A stretch of DNA of 64,000 nucleotides from an uncultured PS1 clade bacterium (GTDB taxonomy: Bacteria; Pseudomonadota; Alphaproteobacteria; MED-G09). A program made the translations under genes and the position numbers. The notes beneath the pieces were generated by a model. That model was given only the letters and a program-made list of their open reading frames with translations. It was not told the DNA's origin and searched no databases. This document shows positions 35,062-43,981 of the stretch, piece by piece; position 1 is the stretch's first letter, and the number at the start of each line of letters is the position of its first letter. The stretch is taken from the NCBI GenBank assembly GCA_902626605.1, contig CACOFZ010000001.1:37501-101500 (forward strand), read 5' to 3'.

Positions 35062-36248
35062 TTAAAAACTTCAAATAAACCTGCTGCACCCATTCCGCCG
35101 CCAATACACATTGTAACAACAACGTTTTTCGCTTTTCTTCTTTTACCTTCAAGAAGAATATGACCAACTAATCGAGCACCTGTCATACCGAAAGGATGTC
35201 CAATAGCAATTGAACCACCATTAACGTTTAATTTTTCATTATCAATTCCTAGTTTGTCTCGACAATAGAGAGTCTGACTTGCAAAAGCCTCATTAAGCTC
35301 CCAAAGATCTATATCATCTATAGAAAGATTATTTCTTTCTAAAAGTCTTGGTATTGCAAATACTGGACCGATACCCATTTCATCTGGTTCACAACCAGCA
35401 ACAGCAAAACCTCTGAAAGCCCCAAGAGGCTCTAACCCTTTTTTTTCTGCTAGTTTTGAGTCCATGACCACCACAGAAGCAGCCCCGTCGGATAGCTGAG
35501 ATGCATTCCCAGCAGTAATGAAATGTTCATCACCGCGAACGGGCTTAAGTTGTGCGAGACCTTCTAAGGTAGTTGAGGGTCTATTGCACTCATCTTTATC
35601 AACCGTATAATCAATAACACTCTCTTCACCGCTCTCTTTATCAACAACTTTCATTTTTGTTTCCATTGCAACTATTTCATCTTTATAAAGGTCCGCCTCT
35701 TGTGCGGCAGCTGTTCTTTGTTGACTCTGAAGAGAATATTCATCTTGTGCTTCACGGGAAATATTGTACCTATCTGCAACAATATCTGCAGTCTCAATCA
35801 TAGGCATCCATAATGCTGGATAACTCTCCATAAGTTTTTCTTCCGTAATATTATTGAAATTGATACCTTGCATTGGTACTAGAGAGATAGACTCAACACC
35901 TGCCCCAACAACTGCGCTAGCTCCTTCATTAACAATTCTTCCAGCTGCCATTGCTATAGTCTGTAAGCCTGAGGAACAAAATCTATTTACTGTAACACCA
36001 GATGTTGTAACTGGACATCCTGCCCAAATTGCAGCAAGCCTTCCTACATTTTGTCCAGTTGCGCCTTCGGGAGTCCCACACCCCATAATCACATCTTCAA
36101 TTTCATTTGGATCTAATTTAGCTCTCTCAATAGAGTGCTTAACAGCATGTCCGGCCATTGCGGCGCCATGAGTTATATTAAAACCACCTCGCCCAGATTT
36201 TGCGAGTCCTGTTCTTGCTGTTGAGACTATTACTGCTTCTCTTGTCAT
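35058..36248 (-). CDS. Acetyl-CoA acyltransferase (thiolase)
   Basis: This 396-residue thiolase has the acyl-accepting cysteine in [16 protein letters not shown], the catalytic His in [11 protein letters not shown] and the second Cys in [10 protein letters not shown]. The length and the internal [18 protein letters not shown] fit degradative (FadA-type) thiolases as well as acetoacetyl-CoA thiolases. It could cleave the acetoacetyl-CoA made by AacS or finish beta-oxidation with the FadJ fusion at 54580. It is monocistronic and preceded by an AT-rich divergent region. Confidence 0.92.
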   Translation of the reverse strand: MTREAVIVSTARTGLAKSGRGGFNITHGAAMAGHAVKHSIERAKLDPNEIEDVIMGCGTPEGATGQNVGRLAAIWAGCPVTTSGVTVNRFCSSGLQTIAMAAGRIVNEGASAVVGAGVESISLVPMQGINFNNITEEKLMESYPALWMPMIETADIVADRYNISREAQDEYSLQSQQRTAAAQEADLYKDEIVAMETKMKVVDKESGEESVIDYTVDKDECNRPSTTLEGLAQLKPVRGDEHFITAGNASQLSDGAASVVVMDSKLAEKKGLEPLGAFRGFAVAGCEPDEMGIGPVFAIPRLLERNNLSIDDIDLWELNEAFASQTLYCRDKLGIDNEKLNVNGGSIAIGHPFGMTGARLVGHILLEGKRRKAKNVVVTMCIGGGMGAAGLFEVFN

Positions 36249-36389
36249 TATTAGCTCCTCTTGAGTTAGGTTAATTAGATATTTAATTTTAATAATTAAA
36301 TTATAGAATTAACTTTGTTATCTAAATTTATTATATTTTTCTTTTTTATTTATAAAAATTAAATTAAGTCATAAGTATAAGGAGTTTTT

Positions 36390-36659
36390 TTGTCAAATCA
36401 TCATACAAAACATAATTACTACCAAATTATTCTAGACAATAAAGAATCATTAGCAACAAAAGAATTCGGAGCTATACCAAAATTATTAACTATAAATATA
36501 GATTTAGGTGACTTAGATAATAATTTTGTTATCAGTGACAACAATTTACAATCATCTATTGAAAAAAAGAGTAAAGATACAATATTTATAAAGACTCTTA
36601 TCAAAATAGATAATGATAATATTGCATCTGCCTCAAGTATTTGGACTAATAACTGCTAA
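36390..36659 (+). CDS. Small hypothetical protein upstream of the subtilase
   Basis: This 89-residue frame begins at TTG with a strong AAGGAG at 36379-36384, five bases upstream. The product is hydrophilic, rich in Asn, Asp and Ile, with an N-terminal His/Asn stretch and no signal peptide or membrane segment. I do not recognise the family. Its stop lies one base before the ATG of the subtilase gene, which has no clear Shine-Dalgarno of its own, so translation of this frame probably feeds the protease gene. It may be a genuine small protein, an inhibitor/chaperone, or only a coupling leader. Confidence 0.55.
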   Translation: MSNHHTKHNYYQIILDNKESLATKEFGAIPKLLTINIDLGDLDNNFVISDNNLQSSIEKKSKDTIFIKTLIKIDNDNIASASSIWTNNC

Positions 36660-36660
36660 A

Positions 36661-39153
36661 ATGTTTTTTAATATGTTTTATAAATTTCTATCTCTTTTTT
36701 TAATTTTAATAATACTTAACGGTTGTGGAGGTGGAGGAAAAGGTGTTCCTGTTCAATTATCAGCCTTGCCAGAGGAAGAAGATAATTTACCTGAAACACT
36801 TGATCCAAATACTGATATTTTTATTCCAAAAGAGAGATTTGAAACGCCTGAATATAAAAATCAATGGGGTTTAAACTTTATAAATGCATCAGATGCTTAT
36901 TCATATGGAGCTTCGGGAAAAGGTGTTGTAGTTGGTGTAGTTGATGAGGCTTTAGATTGGGGGCATCATGAATTTTTGAAAGAAAATATTCTTCATCCTG
37001 ATAGTGTTTTGATTTATAGCGGGGATAGAGAACCTACTCCTTTAGAAAAATTCCATGGAACTGCAACAAGTTCAATAATTGCAGGCAGAAAGGATGATGA
37101 GCCTATTGATAGAAATATGCATGGTGTTGCATATGATGCTCAGATCTTATTTATAGCAATAGAATTAGGCTCTCCACCATCAGATGGTGAGTACGAACCA
37201 ATAGACATACCTGAGTTTAGCTGGGAGCGTTTCGATGAACAAGAGTCAAATTTTTACAGAGAACTATCATCGAAATCGGATGTTATTAATAATAGCTTTG
37301 GATTTACTGGGCAAATAACTGACTATTCAAAAGAGATACTTCAAAATACATTTCCAAAACTAATTAATACATTTGCAAGTGAGCAGGAAACAATTTTTGT
37401 TTGGTCAGCTGGAAATTATAATGGAATAAAAGATACCGAAGGAGAAGAGGTAGATGCTGCAAATCCAGGAATTTTAGCTGGTTTAGGCTATTATTTTCCC
37501 GAACTAACCAAGAATAATGTTGCTGTTGTTGCTGTTAATCAAGATGGCGATATTGCAGACTTTTCTAATCGGTGCGGTGTTGCAAGGGATTTTTGTATAG
37601 CTGCTCCGGGCGTTAAAGTACCTCTGGCAATTCCCAATAATTTATTTAATTCATTAACAGATAAAGAGAAAAATAATTTTAATGAAAATGTTCTAAATTA
37701 TTTGAAAAATCAGCCTTTCGAAGCATATTTATTAGGATCCGGAACATCTTTTTCAGCGCCTCATGTAACTGGGGCAATAGCTGTTTTAAAAGAACTTTTT
37801 AATGATAACTTATCTAGCGTACAGATTTTAGAGCGTTTATTTAATACAGCAAATAAAGAAGGAAAATATTCTAATAAGGAGATTTATGGTCAAGGGTTGT
37901 TAGACTTAAGGACAGCCTCATCTCCAGTTGGCTCAACTCTTTTCTACTCTGGGCCAAGCATTTATTCAGATATCATTCCAACAGCTAGGACATATGTATC
38001 CACATCAAAATCTTTTGGTGATGCGCTAAAAAATAGTTTAGGAAAAACTCAACTATCAGTTTTTGATGCGCTAGGTGCTCCTTTTTCAATACCAGCAAAC
38101 TCCCTTATAAAAAATATAATCCCATCTTCAAATACAATGGAAAGATTATTTAATTTTAAAGAAAAAAAATATAGTTATACCTCCTCAAATGGTTTTGAAT
38201 TCTTATCTTCTTGGAAAAGACTTCTCGCTTCAAATGGCACAAGTGTGAATAAAATTGATTTTGCTGAAATAAATTTTCAGAAAAAAAATTCTTCGCTATC
38301 ATTCTCATACGGAAAAAATCCATCAATTAATTTTTTTAATACCTATGAAAAATTATTAATTTATAAAAGCTTTTATGATAAACAAGCTCTTACAAATCCG
38401 TGGCTAAATTTGGTTGAGGAGGGTTATAGTTTTGGTTTTTCAAACAAATTAGATGCATTATATTTTGATCTAAATATTTTTTCAGGCTTTAAGAGGGATG
38501 AAGATTGGTTTTTAAAGCCAAACTTTTACTTTGATAAAAATAATAATGAAAGTAAGGGTCTTTATTTGACGCTTAGGAATAATAATTTATCAAAATTTAT
38601 GTTTGGCTACACTATAGGCTTTTTGGAAACTAATAATGGAGTATTTGATAATAGTTTTGGCGGTGCTTTTGATATAATTGAAGATTCAAAAAGTTTTTTC
38701 TCATCAATTTCTCTCAAATCAGCTTTAATAAAAGACTGGAATTTTATAGGTAGTTTAAATCTCGCTAATATTTCCAATGTTAATTCAGATAAATTTATTA
38801 GAAATATTTCTAACATAGAAGAGTTTAGTTTTGATATTGCTTTAATAAAAAAGTCTCTCTTTAATAAAAATGATTTACTGTCATTTCGAATAAAACAAGA
38901 GCCCAGAATTGAGGATGCTAGAATTTCTTTTTATTTTCCTAATGGAAGAGATCCAAGTGGATCAATAAATTTTAAATCAGTAAATTTACCTTTGAGACCT
39001 TCCGGAAGAGAAATAAATATAGAAACTTCATGGTCATTTCAAAAAAATAATAAAAAATCCTACATTAATTTGAACTTAATAAAGGATAAAGGTCATATTA
39101 AAACAAACAATATTGAGTTAAATATTATTTTTGCTCATCAAAGATTTTTTTAA
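36661..39153 (+). CDS. Subtilisin-family lipoprotein, probable autotransporter
   Basis: The 830-residue protein starts with a hydrophobic signal and a lipobox (LNGC, Cys22) followed by a glycine run. The S8 triad is Asp95 (GVVDEALDW), His132 (FHGTATSS) and Ser363 (GTSFSAPHVTG). After the protease domain comes a linker and about 350 residues of aromatic-rich, strand-like sequence ending HQRFF, with a terminal Phe typical of outer-membrane barrels. This is the plan of surface lipoprotein autotransporters such as SphB1 and NalP. It would mature or release other surface proteins. The start at 36661 follows the small frame; 36673 is also possible. Confidence 0.82.
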   Translation: MFFNMFYKFLSLFLILIILNGCGGGGKGVPVQLSALPEEEDNLPETLDPNTDIFIPKERFETPEYKNQWGLNFINASDAYSYGASGKGVVVGVVDEALDWGHHEFLKENILHPDSVLIYSGDREPTPLEKFHGTATSSIIAGRKDDEPIDRNMHGVAYDAQILFIAIELGSPPSDGEYEPIDIPEFSWERFDEQESNFYRELSSKSDVINNSFGFTGQITDYSKEILQNTFPKLINTFASEQETIFVWSAGNYNGIKDTEGEEVDAANPGILAGLGYYFPELTKNNVAVVAVNQDGDIADFSNRCGVARDFCIAAPGVKVPLAIPNNLFNSLTDKEKNNFNENVLNYLKNQPFEAYLLGSGTSFSAPHVTGAIAVLKELFNDNLSSVQILERLFNTANKEGKYSNKEIYGQGLLDLRTASSPVGSTLFYSGPSIYSDIIPTARTYVSTSKSFGDALKNSLGKTQLSVFDALGAPFSIPANSLIKNIIPSSNTMERLFNFKEKKYSYTSSNGFEFLSSWKRLLASNGTSVNKIDFAEINFQKKNSSLSFSYGKNPSINFFNTYEKLLIYKSFYDKQALTNPWLNLVEEGYSFGFSNKLDALYFDLNIFSGFKRDEDWFLKPNFYFDKNNNESKGLYLTLRNNNLSKFMFGYTIGFLETNNGVFDNSFGGAFDIIEDSKSFFSSISLKSALIKDWNFIGSLNLANISNVNSDKFIRNISNIEEFSFDIALIKKSLFNKNDLLSFRIKQEPRIEDARISFYFPNGRDPSGSINFKSVNLPLRPSGREINIETSWSFQKNNKKSYINLNLIKDKGHIKTNNIELNIIFAHQRFF

Positions 39154-40029
39154 TTAAAGCAATCCAAAACCTTTTTTGATTGGATATAGATCCTCAAATT
39201 CAGGATCTTTTTTCTCAATTTGAGCACTCAAGGCTTCTTTCATATCTACTTGAGGGTTATACATGCCTGTTTGCCACATGGCGATTTGATTAAGGCCTTC
39301 TTCAATTGTTCTCCCGCGAGTATAATTAATGGCTTCTTTGGAGCCCCATACAGCGAGAGGAGATTTTTTTGCAATTTCTTTTGCTATCTGCATTACTTCT
39401 TTCATCATTTCGTCATAGTTTGTAAAAATATTATTCACTAGCCCGCAATCTTTGGCCTCATTTGAAAACATTCTTCTACCAGTGAATGCAAGTTCTTTTA
39501 CTAGACCCATTGGCAATAAGTAGGGAAGCCTCGGGAAAGTTCCAACATCTGCTGTCATACCTATATTAATTTCTTGGATACAGAAAAAGGCATCATCAGT
39601 GCAATACCTCATATCGCAAGCTGAAGCAAAGTCTACCGCTCCACCTATACAACCACCTTGTATAGCCATAAGGACAGGAACTCTTGAGTTGTCAATACAA
39701 TTAAACGTTTCTTGAAGTTTAAGAAGGCCTTTGTAAAAACTACCTTTTTTCCTTCCTGGATCGGTTTTTGGATTTTCTTCATTTCGAGCATTTTCTGCAT
39801 CACTAAATACTGATAAATCCATTCCAGCGCTAAAATGTTTACCTGTGGATGATATAACAATTACTCTTGCTAGAGCGTCATGATCGATTTCATTAATGAT
39901 TTTTGGTAAGTCTGACCAAAAAGATATTGGTAGACTATTCATTTTTTCCGGTCTGTTAAGTATTATATGTGCAATTCTATCTTGAATATCTATTTTAAAA
40001 CATTCAAACTTTTCATCTGTAAGTGACAT
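39154..40029 (-). CDS. Crotonase, dienoyl-CoA isomerase (ECH1)-like
   Basis: This 291-residue crotonase has HFSAGMDLSVF as the first oxyanion region and GGCIGGAVDFASACDMRY as the second. The stretch NIGMTADVGTFPRLP closely resembles the delta(3,5)-delta(2,4)-dienoyl-CoA isomerase signature, including the catalytic Asp. It would let beta-oxidation handle unsaturated fatty acids. Its stop directly abuts the stop of the subtilase gene (TAATTA). Confidence 0.85.
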   Translation of the reverse strand: MSLTDEKFECFKIDIQDRIAHIILNRPEKMNSLPISFWSDLPKIINEIDHDALARVIVISSTGKHFSAGMDLSVFSDAENARNEENPKTDPGRKKGSFYKGLLKLQETFNCIDNSRVPVLMAIQGGCIGGAVDFASACDMRYCTDDAFFCIQEINIGMTADVGTFPRLPYLLPMGLVKELAFTGRRMFSNEAKDCGLVNNIFTNYDEMMKEVMQIAKEIAKKSPLAVWGSKEAINYTRGRTIEEGLNQIAMWQTGMYNPQVDMKEALSAQIEKKDPEFEDLYPIKKGFGLL

Positions 40030-40116
40030 TTAAAATTCCTTTATCTAAAAATTATAAGATACTATATTAATATTAAATTTCTAGCATGTTTTTGTATGTT
40101 TTTTTAGGAGAAAATT

Positions 40117-40971
40117 ATGGCAATTGATTATGATAAAATTATGTCTATGAAAACCAATGATGTTGAGTACTCATATACCGACAATGATACAATGCTTTAT
40201 GCTCTTGGTGTTGGTTTTGGAAGAGATCCTCTAAATAGAAAAGAATTAGATTTTGTCTATGAAAAAAATTTAAAAACAATACCTTCAATGGCAACAGTTA
40301 TAGCATGGGGCGCAGGGCATATGCGGGATAGTGGAATTAATTATCTTATGGTTGTACATGGCGAGCAAAGACTTAAAATTCACCAACCTCTTCCAGTTGC
40401 TGCAAATATTTTGGTAGACTCTAAAGTGACTGATGTTATTGATAAGGGCAAAGATAAGGGTGCTTTATTAATTACCGAAGTAAATATTAAGAATAAAGAG
40501 ACAGGAAATCTTTTATGTACATTAGGTGGAACAACCTTCGCTAGAGGCGATGGAGGTTTTGGTGGACCAAAAGAGGGTGGACCTAAACCACATCCTATTC
40601 CAAATAGAGATCCTGATATTATAAGTGAGTTAAGTACATCACCTGATCAAGCTCTTTTATATAGATTATCCGGTGATAGAAATCCACTTCATTCAGATCC
40701 AGATGTGGCAGAAGCAGCAGGTTTTCCAAAACCAATACTTCATGGGTTGTGTTCTTATGGAACTGCCTGTAAATCAATTATTCAAGATGTTTGTGATTAT
40801 GATAGTTCGTTAATCAAGCAATTAGATGTTAGATTTTCTTCACCAGTATTTCCAGGTGAAAAAATTTCTACTGAAATTTGGGTTGATGATAAAGAAATTT
40901 CATTTAGATCTTGGGTTAAAGATAGAAATGTAATGGTCATAAATAATGGTAAGTGTGTTCTACGAAGTTAA
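40117..40971 (+). CDS. MaoC-type enoyl-CoA hydratase 2 (double hot-dog)
   Basis: The 284-residue protein has two hot-dog folds. The C-terminal one carries the hydratase 2 motif YRLSGDRNPLHSDPDVAEAAG followed by PILHGLCSYG, with the catalytic Asp and His in GDRNPLH. It hydrates trans-2-enoyl-CoA to the (R)-3-hydroxy product, unlike the (S)-specific crotonases around it. A strong TTAGGAG lies upstream of the ATG. The stop interlocks with that of the convergent small gene (TTAA at 40968-40971). Confidence 0.9.
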   Translation: MAIDYDKIMSMKTNDVEYSYTDNDTMLYALGVGFGRDPLNRKELDFVYEKNLKTIPSMATVIAWGAGHMRDSGINYLMVVHGEQRLKIHQPLPVAANILVDSKVTDVIDKGKDKGALLITEVNIKNKETGNLLCTLGGTTFARGDGGFGGPKEGGPKPHPIPNRDPDIISELSTSPDQALLYRLSGDRNPLHSDPDVAEAAGFPKPILHGLCSYGTACKSIIQDVCDYDSSLIKQLDVRFSSPVFPGEKISTEIWVDDKEISFRSWVKDRNVMVINNGKCVLRS

Positions 40972-41261
40972 AACTTTCTAAACCTTTCTGATAAATCTAA
41001 CGCAATCATACAAATTAGGATTAGTATTACTAGACCGTTTAATGCATCAATAAAATTAATATCTTTTGATAAATTATTATTTTTATTTGTATTACTAATT
41101 AAGATTTCTTTATTTGTTTGAGGTAAATCTATTTCAATAATTTTTTCTGAAATTTTTAATTTACTCCCATCTGTTTGGTTATCTTTTCCGATCTTATTCA
41201 AAGAATTGTTCTCTATAACTACATTATTTTTATTATTTATAGAGTTATTTTCCTCATCCAT
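40968..41261 (-). CDS. Small tail-anchored membrane protein, unknown function
   Basis: The 97-residue product has about 65 hydrophilic residues rich in Asn, Lys and Glu, then one C-terminal hydrophobic helix (LNGLVILILICMIALDL) and a short basic tail (SERFRKF). That is a tail-anchored, inner-membrane layout with the disordered part in the cytoplasm. The ATG at 41261 is chosen because GGAGG lies 5 bases upstream; the earlier ATG at 41273 would place that Shine-Dalgarno inside the coding sequence. I do not recognise the family. Confidence 0.65.
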   Translation of the reverse strand: MDEENNSINNKNNVVIENNSLNKIGKDNQTDGSKLKISEKIIEIDLPQTNKEILISNTNKNNNLSKDINFIDALNGLVILILICMIALDLSERFRKF

Positions 41262-41332
41262 GATTGCCTCCATAAGTAATCTTAACTTAATAACCTTAGA
41301 TTAAGAAATAAATTCGAAAGCTTTTAGATTTT

Positions 41333-42247
41333 TTAAACTCTACTCTTAATTTTTATTATTTCTTTTTGTATTATTTCTGGATGTTCCATTGGTAAAAAAT
41401 GTGAAGAATTATTAATAACTTTAAAGGTCCCATTTGGATCTTGCTTCTTTAAAAGTCTTATTCCTGGCTCTTGAGTTGTGGAGCCAATCTCTCCTTGTAA
41501 AAGAGTGATTGGACAATTTATCTTTTTTATTGCCTCCATGGCATTATGTTTCCATGATGAAAAAGTTGCTGCTTCCCATTCAGGGTGACAAGTAAGAATA
41601 TGTTTATCTCCCTCTATTTTAGTTCCACCGTCTATGTAATCATCTAAAAAACCATCTACCCAAGTTGTAAAAGCACCTCTTCCTTTATATGATTTTTTAA
41701 TCATTTCCTTATTAGGAAATTCTCTTCGTCGCTTTAAGGTGCTATCAGCTCTTGATATAGCTTCTTTGATAAATGGCAATAATTTAGAAATAGGAAATTT
41801 TCTTCCTAGTTTTATTAAGTTTAAATTTTTTTTTGGAATTAAAACTGGCTCTATTAAAACTAATCCTGACACAAGTTCCGGCCTAGATGCAGCCACTTGC
41901 ATAATTGTTGCACCACCCATAGAGTGTCCACCTAAAATTATTGGCTTGCCTTTTTCCTCAACAAAATTTTCTACTGAACGTATTAAGTCATCTCTGTATG
42001 TTACCCAATTATACATTTTTTTTGGTATAGCCTCAGTTTCTGTAAAACCGTGACCTCTGGCATCAATTGCTCTTATATGAAATTCATTTGAAAGTGGTTC
42101 CAATAATTTTCTATAAGTTAGAGAATTAAAACCAGTAGCGTGTGAAAACTGAAAACCTGGCAATCCCGACTCATTGTTCCATTCAATATATGAAATATTT
42201 CCATCACCAAAATTGTGAAATTTTTTTGTAAACTGTTCTTTTTTCAT
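41333..42247 (-). CDS. Alpha/beta hydrolase
   Basis: This 304-residue alpha/beta-hydrolase has the nucleophile elbow GGHSMGGATIM, a strand-turn IDARGHGFTETE and a late His in NNSSHFLPMEHPE. The usual HGxP oxyanion motif is replaced by FSHATGF, as in some lactonases and esterases. Its ATG is directly adjacent to the haloalkane dehalogenase stop, so it is the last gene of the five-gene operon and is translated by coupling. The substrate is unknown. Confidence 0.87.
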   Translation of the reverse strand: MKKEQFTKKFHNFGDGNISYIEWNNESGLPGFQFSHATGFNSLTYRKLLEPLSNEFHIRAIDARGHGFTETEAIPKKMYNWVTYRDDLIRSVENFVEEKGKPIILGGHSMGGATIMQVAASRPELVSGLVLIEPVLIPKKNLNLIKLGRKFPISKLLPFIKEAISRADSTLKRRREFPNKEMIKKSYKGRGAFTTWVDGFLDDYIDGGTKIEGDKHILTCHPEWEAATFSSWKHNAMEAIKKINCPITLLQGEIGSTTQEPGIRLLKKQDPNGTFKVINNSSHFLPMEHPEIIQKEIIKIKSRV

Positions 42248-43126
42248 TTAGAGATTTCTGTACCAATTTGATATAGCCTCACCAATTTCTTTTGGTGAGT
42301 CTTCTTGAATAAAATGGTTTCCCTTAACAGTCAATTCTTGTTGATTTTTCCATTTTCTACAAAATTCTCTCTGTTTTCCTGTTAAAATTGATCCAGGGTC
42401 AGCATTTATAAATAATTTCGGTATCTCATTTAAAGACATCCAGGATGAATAATCTTCTACAATTTTACATACATCCTCAGGTTCATTGTTTATTGGGATT
42501 TGTCTTGGCCAATCTAACGTGGGTCTTCTATCGATTTCTTTTATAAAGGGTCTTCGATAAACACTCATTTCACTCTCTGTTAAATTTCGAATGATTGCAT
42601 TTGGAAGAATCCCCTCAATAAATAAATTTTTTTTCAAAATTAAATTTTCACCTGCATCTGATCTAAACCCTTGGAAAATTGATTTAGCATCTTCGGGCCA
42701 ATCATTCCATGTAATGTTTTTTACAATAGCCTCCATATAGCATATTCCTTTTACATTTTGTTGGTGCTCATAAGCCCAATTAAAACCTAATGCTGAACCC
42801 CAATCATGAATTACAAAAGTAGTATTTTTATTTATTCCTAATTCTTCAATACAGGCATCAAAATATTTTTTTTGAATATGATAGGAATAAGTATTATTAC
42901 CCTTATCAGTAAGTTTATCACTATCTCCCATACCAATTAAATCAATTGCTATGCATCTTCCTTGGTTCTCCAAGTATGGAATAATATTTCTCCAAAGATA
43001 CGAGGATGTCGGATTACCATGCTGAAAAATAATTGGATTACCTTCACCTTTTTCAATATATGACATATTTTTTCCAAGAACCTTGATATTCTTTTTTTCA
43101 GGCTCTTGATCAGATATTTCTATCAT
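42248..43126 (-). CDS. Haloalkane dehalogenase (HLD-II type)
   Basis: The 292-residue alpha/beta hydrolase has the full haloalkane dehalogenase set: halide-binding Asn38 in HGNPTSSYLWRNI and Trp109 in HDWGSALGFNWAY, nucleophile Asp108, acid Glu132 (YMEAIV) and base His271 (GNHFIQEDSP). Spacing follows DhaA/LinB, subfamily II. It hydrolyses carbon-halogen bonds to an alcohol plus halide. The ATG at 43126 lies one base after the crotonase stop and has AAAGGGA upstream; the longer frame from 43189 would overlap the crotonase by 62 bases. In the sea the natural substrates are probably brominated or chlorinated alkanes (inference). Confidence 0.93.
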   Translation of the reverse strand: MIEISDQEPEKKNIKVLGKNMSYIEKGEGNPIIFQHGNPTSSYLWRNIIPYLENQGRCIAIDLIGMGDSDKLTDKGNNTYSYHIQKKYFDACIEELGINKNTTFVIHDWGSALGFNWAYEHQQNVKGICYMEAIVKNITWNDWPEDAKSIFQGFRSDAGENLILKKNLFIEGILPNAIIRNLTESEMSVYRRPFIKEIDRRPTLDWPRQIPINNEPEDVCKIVEDYSSWMSLNEIPKLFINADPGSILTGKQREFCRKWKNQQELTVKGNHFIQEDSPKEIGEAISNWYRNL

Positions 43127-43127
43127 T

Positions 43128-43913
43128 TTATTTCCCTTTGAAATCAGGTTTTCTTTTTGAGGTAAAGGCTTCAATTCCCTCTGGGCCATCCAAACCCTTT
43201 AATTGTTCATAGAAAATTTGAGATTCTAGCTCCATCTGAGTTTCCAAACCATTGGAAAAACTTTGTCTTAGCATTTCTTTAATACCGCCGAACGCCTTAG
43301 TAGGTCCATTTGCAATCTTCATGGCAAGTTTGTTTGTTTCACTAATTACATCTTCATCATTTACAACTTTATTTATTAATCCCCAGTCAAGTGCTTCTTT
43401 GGAAGATAAAACTCTATTAGTTAACATTAATTCCATTGTTCTCTTTTTACCAATAGATCTTGGAAGGTGGAATGTTGAACTTCCGTCTGGGGTAAGGCCT
43501 GCTGCGGTATATGCAGATGAAAATTTTACATTTTCTCCGGCTACTGCCATATCGCAAGCCGAAACAAGGGATAGACCAGCGCCTGCAGCTGTTCCAGTAA
43601 TAGCTCCTATCATAGGAACATCTAAATGATCAATTTTTGATAATGCAACATGAAGTATGCCTATCATTTCTGAAATTGCTGCCCGTAGATTTTTTTGTTC
43701 GGTCATGAATTTTAGATCACCACCTGCGCAAAATATCGGACCTTCGCCTTGAAGAATAAGTACTCTTACTTTTTCTCCAGACTCACATCTAATGGCTACA
43801 TCTAGAAGCTCCTTAACAAGAGGTATGGTAATTGCATTAGCCGAATTTGGTCTATTGAGAGTTATTCTTCCAATGTTATCTTCAATATTAAATTTTAAGT
43901 TTTCATATTTCAT
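43128..43913 (-). CDS. Enoyl-CoA hydratase/isomerase (PaaG-like)
   Basis: The 261-residue crotonase has FCAGGDLKFM as the first oxyanion region and GAGLSLVSACDMAVA as the second, with AGLTPDGSSTFHLPRSIG. The Asp in TPDGSS and absence of the second hydratase Glu suggest an isomerase (PaaG/ECI-like) rather than a hydratase. It lies between the MFS transporter gene (68-base gap) and the dehalogenase gene (overlap-type junction). Confidence 0.87.
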   Translation of the reverse strand: MKYENLKFNIEDNIGRITLNRPNSANAITIPLVKELLDVAIRCESGEKVRVLILQGEGPIFCAGGDLKFMTEQKNLRAAISEMIGILHVALSKIDHLDVPMIGAITGTAAGAGLSLVSACDMAVAGENVKFSSAYTAAGLTPDGSSTFHLPRSIGKKRTMELMLTNRVLSSKEALDWGLINKVVNDEDVISETNKLAMKIANGPTKAFGGIKEMLRQSFSNGLETQMELESQIFYEQLKGLDGPEGIEAFTSKRKPDFKGK

Positions 43914-43981
43914 TATTCGTCCTTTAAAAACTATTTTTATAAATCATTTTATAGAGGTCAATAAATTTATTTTTCTATGTT

